Assembly (NCBI GenBank): GCA_021018995.1
Contig: CM037587.1
Location: 66,173,604 to 66,237,603 of the forward strand
Direction: 5' to 3'
Source: Chloranthus sessilifolius
Lineage: Eukaryota > Streptophyta > Magnoliopsida > Chloranthales > Chloranthaceae
Length of the DNA stretch: 64,000 bases
Of the stretch, positions 21,151 to 30,511 are shown in pieces. The translations under genes were made by a program, and so were the position numbers. Position 1 is the first letter of the stretch. Every line of letters begins with the position of its first letter. Under the pieces are notes generated by a model, which did no database searches, was not told the DNA's origin, and saw only the letters and a list, made by a program, of their open reading frames with translations.

Positions 21151-23648
21151 CAAAATTCTTTTCCAGCCCATTGATATTTTCAGCAACTCAACCCTGTGAT
21201 CAAACTCCATTTGAGTGAGCTTCTCTTCATAGGGCACACTGATTGAGGTCCTGAGGTCAGCCATGCCTCTAATGACATTCTTTTTAAGGTATGGGTTATC
21301 TTGCATGGCATGGAGGAGGGTGAAATAAGGAGGTATGGAAAAGGAAGCGGTAGGTAGTATGGGCTGCTCAACACTGGAAGAAGGGATGGATGATGGATTG
21401 TGTGGGGTGGAGATTGAGGGTAAAGGGTGATGGACTTCAAGTTCATGCTCAGGGTCAGTTTGGGTTGAAATGGAGGAGGTGGGGATTAGGTTGTCCACAT
21501 CTGTGGCAGCATTGGTAAAGGTAAGAGGAGGGACATCTGAAATAGGTTCAGTGGGTGAAGTGGTAGGTGTGCTGACAGCTAAGGTTAAGGGTTAGGGAGA
21601 AAGGGGTGAGGTGAGAATATGGATGGGTGTAGGGGTAGGTATTGGAAGGGGTTGGCTAGTTAAGGTGGAAGGGATGAGGGTGGACTGAATGGCCTGAAGG
21701 CAAGTGGACATAGTAGCTTGGTTAGATGTGTTGGATTGAAGCTGGGCAAGGATGGCAGTAAGAAGGGAAAGTATTTAGGTGGAGGCCTCAGGTAGGATAT
21801 GGGCTTGGGTAACAGGTGGAATGGGGTGAATGTGTTGAAAGGGGGATGTGGGGGCATGCTGAAAAGGTGGGATGGGTGTAGACTGGAAATGGGTAGGTTG
21901 TGGGGATTCAGGTAGGGGGCATATTCATACCCAATGTCTCCCATAATGGAGTCAATTAGGGTTGAATATCCCTTAGTGGTCAGGTGGTCCAGCTCTTGGG
22001 TATGGGTAGGTGAGAAGGAGAAGGTGGGGTTAGTGTCAAAGGGTATGGATAGTGGAGAAGTGGTGAATGGATCAGTTGATGTGGAAGGTGCAGGGCTGAA
22101 AGGCTTAGCAGCTAATATGGATGGGCTAGCTAGAGGTAAGGTAGGGATGGGGTCTATGGTAAGAAGAGTAACTGACAGAGGTGTGGATGTGGTGATGGTT
22201 GAAAGGGTGGCTGAGCTGCTAGGGGGAATGGAAACTGAGATGGAAGGTATGGCAAGGGAGGGGATGGTGAGGCTGGCATTAGTGGAGCTAATCATAGGCA
22301 CAAGTACAGTTGTGGAAGGAATGAATAAGGGGACACAGGTCACAGGTGTGGAAGGGATGAGTAAGGGTGCAAAGGGTACAAATGGAGGTACTGAGCTCGA
22401 ACCAACAGATGTGAGTAGAGGCTCAGAGGTGACTGATGTAGAGATCTCAGGAAGAGGTACAAGGCTAGTCGTGGCTGTAGGGAGAGGCTCTGAACTGGCT
22501 GAAGTAGAGGTACTAGGTGTAGTAGCTGAGTTGGCTGCTTGTGGAGCTTTTATCTCAGGGTCCTCTACTGACTTGTTCTTGCCCTTCCCCATCAAGGTTC
22601 TGCTAGCAGACTAGGCCCTCTTCCCAAACACTTTTGGCTTCACCCTCTCCATAGGCTCATCCTCTTTAAACACAAATTTTCCTCTCTTAAGTAAGGCAGT
22701 GATGAGCCTGCTGTAAGGTAGCCCTGGTAGAGCTTGTGCTTTCCTAATCTTCTCATGCACATCCACCATTGCATCAAATACCAGCTTGGAGGCATTCATA
22801 AACTGGCCCTTGGAGAAAAAATATAGGGCATCCACAATGGGGGTTCTCCTCTCTTGCTAATGTCCACTGACATATATGTTCTTCCTCATAATTGAATCAA
22901 TGAACAACATGCTGGGGTGTAGATCTCTCCTCATCAAGGACTCCCAAGACCCCACAATACCTTGAATCAGGTGGCTGGCCATAGCTTTAAAAGATACATT
23001 CTCAAGATCTGCTAGACCATAAATTATATCAAAAACTGATGGGACCCCTAAAGCCAACCCTATATCACTGTAATTCACAACAATCTCTTGGTTATCAATT
23101 AAAATCTTCAGACAAGGATCAGTTGACCCAGGCTTGGTTTTCTTTCTGATGTTCTGATATAACAACTTGACCAGCCTAGGGTAGGATTTTTCATTCAAAT
23201 GGGTCAACATTGGTGTCAGGCCTATCTTCACCAAATAATTCAAAGTATCCTTACAATCCTCTTCCTTAGAAAAATAGGGGAGATCAACAGTTGTCTCTGG
23301 AATCAGACCTAAGGCATCCACAAATTCATTGGGAGTAGATAGGTTCACAGGAACTTCAGGTTCGTCCTCAGGGTCAGGCTCAGGCTCAGGAATTTCAGGC
23401 ATAGGGTCACACTCAAGTATAGGGTTAGGTTCTGTCTCAGGGGCCTCAACAATTTCTTCACTGATTTGTGCCTTCTTAGCTTTCTTTGCTTTCCTAGATT
23501 TCTCATATTTGTCCATGTTGAGCTTCCTCTTGGCAAGTGGGGTTTCCTTGGGCTGTGTAGCTAGCCTACCAGATTTCCTAATGGTTTTAGTGGCGGATTT
23601 GGAAAGGGCTTTGAAAAGGCTGGCAAGGGTATCCTCTTGGTCAGCCAT
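21151..23648 (-). pseudogene. A2 extra (env-position) ORF, N-terminal and middle part
   Basis: Starts MADQEDTLASL at 23648. Lys/Arg-rich residues about 25-75 (KRKLNMDKYEKSRKAKKAKK) look like a nuclear localisation signal. Next is an acidic Pro/Glu stretch, then a globular region (ETTVDLPYF, YLVKIGLTPML, LVKLLYQNIRKK, IVVNYSDIGLALGVPS) resembling the domain annotated as putative plant transposon protein, then a Ser/Thr/Pro-rich region of over 300 residues. Stops lie at 22857 and 22611, with a shift near 21780-21660. It occupies the env position of Athila elements, but I see no signal peptide or membrane helix. A1 interrupts it at 21146. Confidence 0.65.
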
Positions 23649-24659
23649 TAGACAATCAATCCACACAAATTATATCTCAACAATTCATAGAAATCATCTT
23701 TTTCCCACATGAATTATCACACAAACTAATAATGAAAGTATTGAGCTTGGAAATCACAGCGTGAAGGTGAAGGAAAACTTACCCATAGAAAACCTAAGGT
23801 TTTCAGATCTTGATGTGCACGGCACCAAATTGGCAGAGACTAGGTGAAAAATGTAGCCCTTGAGGAATTAAAGCAATTAGAACAATGGCTGAGTGATTGG
23901 AGTAGACACAAGTGAGGTAGAGGAAGAAGAAAGAAAATGGAAATCGACAGAGAGAAAATAAAGCTCAGAGACAAGTTGTCGAATGGCTTAATTGAGTTGT
24001 CGATAGGTTTAAAGCGATGAAAATCGAGTTTCGACAAGATTGGGGGAAAGGTGTCGACAAGTTGATACAACCTGTCGAAGAGTGAAAAGCAGCTAAATGT
24101 CTCGAGAGGTACACTCAGCCCTATCGACGGGTTCAAGGCTTCAGAAAAAATTCACTTTGAGAGGTTCACAGAACCTCTCGACAGGTACTCTAAACCTATC
24201 GACAATGCATCCAAAAACCTTCAGAACCTATCAACAAGTTCCTAGATCCTATCGACAATCATATTTACACCTTCAGAACCTATCGCGAATTGACTCAAAC
24301 CTCTCGACAGGTCCCAGATCTTGTCGAAATGCATATTGGGAACCTTCAGAACCTGTCGAAATGTTCTCCACAAATCTCGACAGGTAGTTTCTTAGTTCAA
24401 ACAGATTTTTATTAGTTCCCAAATCCATTTTACACACAGATTTGTCAAGTTTATTTAGCTCCCATTGATTTCTCTTGCCTTCGAGTTGATGATTCATGCT
24501 TCTAAACAATTTACGAAGGACTCATGATTTGTAAATGCAAACATCAAGCACAATTGGCAACCATATTTACAATGCCAATCAAATTTAAAATAGAAGCAAC
24601 AACAAACACTGACAAAAATAGTAGCTATGATACATAGTATACATTGTTGAAAATCAGAC
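23649..24659 (-). other. A2 post-integrase spacer
   Basis: Non-coding gap between integrase and the extra ORF. It holds the palindrome array at 23940-24390. About 140 bp before the ORF the minus strand reads TATGGGTAAGTTTTCC (near 23785), a good plant splice donor, and GATTGTCTAATGG just before the ATG could hold a branch point. The extra ORF may be expressed from a spliced or internally started transcript. No clear TATA box was seen. Confidence 0.5.
23940..24390. repeat. TCGA-centred palindrome array in the A2 spacer
   Basis: About eighteen variants of ACCTATCGACAGGT and half sites occur in 450 bp (for example near 24110, 24170, 24195, 24300 and 24380). The motif is the one in this element's LTR U3 (4364-5030), but the sequence between copies differs, so it is not a simple LTR duplicate. 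Confidence 0.75.
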
Positions 24660-25910
24660 ATGTTGTGGAGGTTCTTGAAGGTTAATGGTCAGCACAGGCT
24701 CTACTATATTTTCAACAAAGAGCTTGAGCCTTTGACCATTAACTTTCATGATCCTACCATCTTTGATATCCTTGATTTCAATAGCTCTAGATGGGGATAC
24801 ATGCTCTACCATGTAAGGTCCCTCCCATTTGGATCAAAACTTACCTGGGAAAATTTTCAATTTAAAATTGAACAACCATACCTTGCTGCCAGCTGTGAAC
24901 TCCTTCCTCAGCATATGCTTGTCATAGAAAGCCTTGGTTTTCTCCTTGTAGATCCTTGCATTGGAGTAGGACTCCAATCTCAGCTCTTCCGGCTCTAACA
25001 ACTAGAGTTTCTTGTGCATGCCAGTAAAAGTTAGATCAATGTTCAATGCTTTAACAGTCCAATAAGCCTTATGCTCAGGTTCTATTGGTAAATGGCATGC
25101 CTTGCCATATACCAGTCTGAAGGGAGACATCCCTATTGCGGTCTTATAGGCAGTCCTATAAGCCCAGAGAGCATCAGATAACTTCAGGAACTAGTCCTTC
25201 CTATCAACTCGCACAGTTTTCTCTAAAATGTGTTTCATCTCTCGATTAGAAATTTCCACCTGCCCACTAGTTTGTGGGTGGTATGGGGTGGCAACTCCAT
25301 GTGTCAAAGAGTTCTTTTTAAGTAAGGTTCCAAACTGTCTATTGTAGAAATGGCTCCCCCCATCACTAATGATAGCTCTGGGGGTGCCAAACCTGGAAAA
25401 ATATTGTCCTTCAAGAAGTTGAGGATAACTTTGTGATCATTGGTTCTTGTGGCTATGGCCTCAACCCATTTGGACACAGTCCACAGCCACCAGAATATAA
25501 TTGTATCCATAGGAGGAGAGAAAGGACCCATGAAGTCAATCTCCCAAATGTCAAAGAGTTCAATCACAAGTATAGGCTGCAAAGGCATGGAGTTTCTTTT
25601 GGAGATACTTCCCATCTTTTGGCATCTTTCACAAGCTTGCTATCATGCATCCTTGAAGAGAGTGGGCCACTAAAATACACTTTGGAGCACCTTGGCAACA
25701 ATCTTGTTCCCACTAAAGTGGCCTCCACAAGCCTATTCATGACACATAGTTAGTATGTTGTGAAATTCATCATCAGGGACACATCTCCTCACCACTTGGT
25801 CTGCACAATGCTTAAACAGGTATGGATCGTCCCACATGTAATGTTTGATTTGTGAAAAGAACAGCTCCTTGTCCATTTTATTCTAATGTGGGAAAATCCT
25901 ACCCACAACC
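24660..25910 (-). pseudogene. A2 integrase, degenerate
   Basis: Minus-strand frames with many stops and shifts still show [14 protein letters not shown] and SKWEGPYMVEHVSP at the C-terminus (about 25000-24760), WTVKALN near 25050, [15 protein letters not shown] and ELFDIWEIDFMGPF of the core (25615-25304), and an H2C2 remnant near 25750-25640. A shift after FMGPFSPP breaks the core. It is homologous to A1 integrase and less well preserved. Confidence 0.75.
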
Positions 25911-25919
25911 AAGTAGTTC

Positions 25920-27381
25920 ACAATGTTTGCAAACCAAGGTGTAGAGGTGTTGATAGTAAACAGCTGTTCATCAGGGAAAGAATCATTGATAGGCAACTTA
26001 TCAAACTCCTCAACTAGGATCCTGGATAAGTGGTCTACAACCACATTTTCAACCCCTTTTTTATCCTTAATCTCAAGATCAAACTCCTGTAATAGGAGGA
26101 TTCATCTGATTAATCTTGGCTTAGCATCATTTTTGGACAAAAGGTACTTTAAGGCTGAGTGGTATGTGAACACCACTATCCTAGATCCCGACACATACGA
26201 CCTAAATTTATCTAAGGCATAGACAATTTCCAATAGTTCTTTCTCAGTTGTGGTATAATTTAACTAAGCATCACTCATGGTTTTGTGGGCCTTATCCTTC
26301 TTTTGTCCCAAGACTGCACCAATAGCAAAATCTGATGCATCACACATCAGCTCAAATGGCAAAGAAAAATCAGGTGCTTGAAGGATAGGTGCTGAGGTTA
26401 AACAACCTTTTAAAAGCTTAGAAGTCATAAGACATTCATCATCAAATTCAAAGGGAACCACTTGGCACAAAAGGTGACAAAGAGGTTTTGTGATCTTGCT
26501 AAAATCCTTGATGAATCTCCTATAGAACCCAGCATGCCCCAAGAAAGATTTGACTTATTTCACAATTTTTGGTGGGGCAAATGTGCAATCAAATCAATTT
26601 TAGCCTTGTCTACCTCAATGCCTTTGTGGAAAACCACATGGCTATGGACAATGCCTTGATTGACCATAAATTGGCTCTTTTCCCAACTCAACACCAAGTT
26701 GGTTTCCTCACATCTCTGCAACACAAGGCTGAGATGGTGTAGACATTGGCTAAAGTTGTCCCCAAAGATAGAGAAATTATACATGAATATCTCTAAAAAT
26801 TGATCAATCATGTCCGAAAATATAGCATACATGCACATTTGAAAAGTTGCAGGGGCATTGCATAATCTAAATGGCATCCTTCTATAGGCAAAGGTGCCAA
26901 ATGGGCATGTGAAAGTTGTCTTTTCTTGATCTTGTGGATAAATAGGGATTTGGTTATATCCTGAATATCTATCAAAAAAATAATAGAAAGCCTTTCTTTC
27001 CAACTTATCCAAAATTTGGTCAATGAAGGGCAAAGGGAAATGATCTTTTCTGATTCTCAAATTGAGCTTCTAATAGTCTATACACACCCTCCAACCTATG
27101 GTTTCCCTAGTTGGAACAAGCTCACCAGAATCAATTTTAATCACAGTAATTTCAGATTTCTTAGGGACCACCTCAGTAGGTGCCACCCAATCAAAATATG
27201 AAATTGGGTAGATGGCTCAAGCATCTAACAATTTGACCACTTCTTTTATTACCACTTCTTGCATGTGGGGATTAATTTTCTCTGCATTTATCTAGAGGAT
27301 TTGGAACCCTCTCCTAAGTAGATTTTATGCATGCACATAGCAGGGCTGATGGCCCCAAGGCCAGTAATGGTCCATCCTATT
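25920..27381 (-). pseudogene. A2 reverse transcriptase and RNase H, degenerate
   Basis: 27060-26560 keeps [45 protein letters not shown] and, near 26780, FMYNFS in place of the catalytic FMDDFS, so the active site is lost. 26542-26264 holds [15 protein letters not shown] and FELMCDASD of RNase H. The tail to 25920 continues RNase H with stops. The frame ends at 27381, at the KKAIGW codons, where T2 begins. Confidence 0.85.
27377..27381. repeat. Target-site duplication of T2, left copy
   Basis: CTATT precedes the T2 LTR start TGTAGACAC. Its reverse complement AATAG stands at 41116-41120 beside the end of the inverted LTR. The flanking Athila coding sequence is also contiguous between the two places once one side is reversed. 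Confidence 0.75.
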
Positions 27382-27770
27382 TGTAGACACCCAAATTCGG
27401 CCCAAGGCCCGATCAATCTGTACTTCGGGAGGGATGTACCCCTGCGCTTCAGATGGCACCCCCCTGAACCCTTAAGAACCTACCTAGACTAGTAGGAATC
27501 ACCCTAAGACCTTTAGAGCCATTCCCCCAATCCTTAGAAGTCACCCCTACACCCTGGAATCCCTTCCCAGACCTAACTTAAACCCTTCTGGAGGTTGATG
27601 GGAGGAGAGCTACATAATTTCACACAGACTAGTACCATGGATGAGCCATATACCATTGGAAAGAGGACTTCTTCAGCTTTCCAACAAGCCAAAGATCACC
27701 CAATTTGGAGCTACGGTTCAAACGTTATGGCCGTTTTAAGTTTCACATAAAATCATAGGACTTTTACTCA

Positions 27771-27985
27771 AGCATAGATATTACATACGCCCAGCCATTT
27801 TTGCCCCAGATTAGTCAGGCGTATATATTATATACGCCTGCCAATTTTGGGAAAAATTTGGCCGGGCCTATATAATATATACGCCCAGTATAGGTGGGAC
27901 CCACCACGGGTTTCATCTTCTCAAAACTCCCCTGATTTTGGTGAAAATTACTGTTCCTAAACTGGGCGTATATAATATATACGCC
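27771..27985. repeat. 21-bp palindrome array in the T2 LTR
   Basis: Four copies at 27771 (degenerate), 27818, 27865 and 27965. Each has arms GGCGTATATA and TATATACGCC around one base. Starts are 47, 47 and 100 bp apart. Between copies the sequence is GCC-plus-A/T-rich and loosely repeated. A mismatch in 27865 changes GGCG to GGCC. Confidence 0.9.
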
Positions 27986-28246
27986 GAGCTTAGCTATAGT
28001 AATTTCTTCCATCTAGTTTGACCCTTTGACCATCCCCTTGGTTGAGGTGGGTGTCTTGAGATTGGTTGCACCCCCTTTGAGCTTATTGGCAACCCTTAAG
28101 TCACCCATGGTCTCACCCCATCATCCGCCATTGAAACCAATTTCTCAAAACCCTAGGACCTTGAAAATCCAAAAAACCTTAGATGGGGGATTACCTAATT
28201 GCTAAACCAATTAGCTCTTAAGTAAGCCCCTAACCCATCCCTTCTC

Positions 28247-28254
28247 TATAAATA
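28247..28254 (+). promoter_or_regulatory. TATA box of the T2 LTR
   Basis: TATAAATA in a short inverted context (CTCTATAAATAGAG), about 260 bp after the palindrome array and 30 bp before an AG-rich start region. Confidence 0.75.
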
Positions 28255-28962
28255 GAGAGGCCTCCCTCTTCCTTAAGGGTTGAAAAAAAATTGGAGGTTA
28301 AGGATTTGGAGCTTAAGAGAGAACCCTAGTGAGAGAAAATGCACACATTTTTCTAGAATTTCAGCGTGCTTAGTTCATCCCTTTCAACCCATTTCCACCA
28401 TTAGATCACTCCCTTTTGCTAAAGTCTAGCCTCTAGCTTCACTCTACACCCCCTACTTTATTGAATCCTAGCATTAGAACCCATTTTCACACCATTTAAG
28501 CCATCGGAAGCACGCCAAAGCGAAGATCTTCCGCGGTGCAACAAGGGCCCGTGAGCTCCGGCTCACCCCTCTCTTCCTCTACCTTCTTGGTGTCTCCTTC
28601 GTCCAAGGATTCAAGCCGTTACGCCGCCGAAATTTCGGTTTGGCTCAAAGCTTGATAGGACCGTATTGCCTTCGGGCAAGGAGAAACTCCGCCCTTTTTA
28701 TTTTTATTTTGGCCATAGATAGAGACCGCTACGTGCAGGTTGATCGGGTGCCTAAACCCTTCCCGATCGATAACCGAAGCCCCTACCCTAGAGCCTTTGG
28801 CAAAGACCGGTAAATCAGAGTCATATTTAGCACTTCGATGCTCAAAATATCGATTTGAAGGCTTCCCGGGTCACCAAAAGCTCCGGGTGGCGACTCTACA
28901 TTTTCATTTAAAAGGCGAGCGCATCGCCGCGACGGGTTCGAGAGGATCCACAGTCGCACAAA

Positions 28963-28980
28963 TGGCGACTCTGCTGGGGA
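28963..28980 (+). other. T2 primer-binding site
   Basis: TGGCGACTCTGCTGGGGA, 18 bases starting two bases after the LTR end. It would pair with a tRNA 3' end of the form TCCCCAGCAGAGTCGCCA. Tat/Ogre elements are reported to use tRNA-Arg; I have not confirmed the tRNA identity here. Confidence 0.8.
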
Positions 28981-29131
28981 TATCACCCTAGCGCTTCCCC
29001 TCTTGTTGGCCTTTCCTTTTGTTTTGTTATTTTACTAACCATGGCTGTTTTTTGTTCTAATTTGCTGCTGTTTTCGTTATTTTTTATTGTTTTTACTAAC
29101 GTACTCACCCCTACAATTCAGTCCTTTAAGT

Positions 29132-29290
29132 GCCTTAGCCGTTTGGCGGGCCTACTTGCACCTTAAATTTCAGCTTTTACGATTCTAGTCATTTAAGCCG
29201 CCTTAGCCGTTTGGCGGGCCCGCTCGCATTTATTTTCACGTCATTTAAATTTCGGTCATTTACAAGCCTTAGCCGTTTGGCGGGCCTACT
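29132..29290 (+). repeat. 67-bp tandem repeat in the T2 leader
   Basis: Three copies of a unit carrying GCCTTAGCCGTTTGGCGGGC at 29132, 29200 and 29266, the rest being CATTTAA..TTTCGGTCATTT-like. The conserved core can fold as GCC-GTTT-GGC. It lies between primer site and gag, where packaging or dimerisation signals are expected; that role is a guess. The rest of 28981-29800 has no other recognisable feature. Confidence 0.6.
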
Positions 29291-29803
29291 TGCGCACTTT
29301 ATTTCGGTCATCATATTTCACCTTTGAACGCCGGCCCGTCGAGGCGGCACGGGTTTGTGATCCCCGACTCGATTTTGGACTTAATTTCACTCCCCTATAA
29401 AAATTTGTAATTAAAAGTGAACCAGCAGTATGGGGACATAATTGACTTTATTTTTGCATTTTTTGGGTAGTTTTCGGGGGGTTTAGGCACAGATACAATT
29501 TACCCGATTCCCAGTAAGGCGGTAGCCCTAGTGGTGATGATTCTCAAAAGAACCACCCCTTCCAGTACCTGAGAAGGCGCTTGCGCCGGAGGTATATCGG
29601 TTGGGTTGCCAATTCCGATCAAGCTGTAAAACCCGCATTGGTGAGAGCATAGAAAACCCAAAATTCAGCCGTGTATCCCTAGGAAACGGAAAGGAGGGAC
29701 CCGATAACAAACACAGCAGCCCCCGAGAGCATTTCTTCCAAGAAACCAGTTTAAAGACCCACATTCGGGCTTGCTGTCCACTGTCAAACAGAACCTTTTG
29801 CCC

Positions 29804-29965
29804 GGCGTATATAATATATACACCCAGCAAAAAAGCCCCAGATTTACACAGGCGTACATAATATATACGCCCAGCCAAAATCCCTAGATTTTAGCCAGGC
29901 GTATATAATATATACGCCCAGCCAAATCTGTACTTTTTTGGTCGGGCGTGCATAATATATACGCC
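29804..29965. repeat. 21-bp palindrome array in the T2 leader
   Basis: Four copies at 29804, 29851, 29898 and 29945, exactly 47 bp apart, with zero to two mismatches from the palindrome. The 26-base intervals share CAGCCAAAATC-like starts, so this is a 47-bp tandem repeat whose palindromic core is best conserved. It precedes the gag start (30512) by about 550 bp. Confidence 0.9.
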
Positions 29966-30511
29966 CAGTATATCTTCGGTCAAAAGAACTGACCGAGGCC
30001 CAATCCACCACCCCAATTCCCCGATTAGCGGTATTAGTGTCCGCGGTAGCCTCCCACATTCTCTAACACCCAATATGCCCCCGCCCAGTCAAAAGAAGGC
30101 GACTTCTTATTGATTTGCTCCTGGGGATCGGGTCATTTACGTGGATTCCCTCACCTTCAATAGAACGAAAGGGTTCCCTTTCACTTCTTCTGAAGTGTGT
30201 CGGATCCCGCTGCGGGACCTACTAAAGGTACATATATCGCCCGAAACGGGAGTTGACCCTGGGTACCAGGTCATCATTAATCTAAATAGAGGGGAGTTAA
30301 TTGCAATTTGAAAAAAAAAGAGAGAAAGAAAATCCTCATCTTCAAAAAAATCCACCTTCAAAAAAGAAAAAATCAATCAAAATCAAAAATCAAAAATAAC
30401 AACAAAAAATTCACTTTTCAAAAATAAAAAATAATAATAATAATAAAATCATCATCATTTTCCAAAACCCCAAAAAAAAAATCAAAACTATACCTTGGTG
30501 TGACCGGCACT

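Larger units (their letters stand above)
27382..28960 (+). mobile_element. T2: 5' LTR of a Tat/Ogre-like element
   Basis: 1579 bp from TGTAGACACCC to CAGTCGCACA, followed two bases later by a primer site. It is matched along its length by the inverted LTR at 41121-42709. It has a 47-bp-spaced palindrome array (27771-27985), a TATA box at 28247, and a GC-rich U5 ending in GACGGGTTCGAGAGGATCC. It is inserted into A2's RT. Confidence 0.9.

Noticed and set aside
21934..22614. 226-codon plus-strand frame rich in Gly, Val and Glu
   Set aside because: Exact shadow of the Ser/Thr/Pro-rich part of the A2 extra ORF on the minus strand.
22857..23648. Calling the extra ORF an envelope gene
   Set aside because: It sits in the env position of Athila, but no signal peptide, membrane helix or furin-like site is visible.
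29804..29965. CRISPR-like array with 21-bp repeats and 26-bp spacers
   Set aside because: Plant retroelement context, spacers are similar to each other, no cas genes, and the same unit recurs in LTRs. It is a phased tandem repeat.
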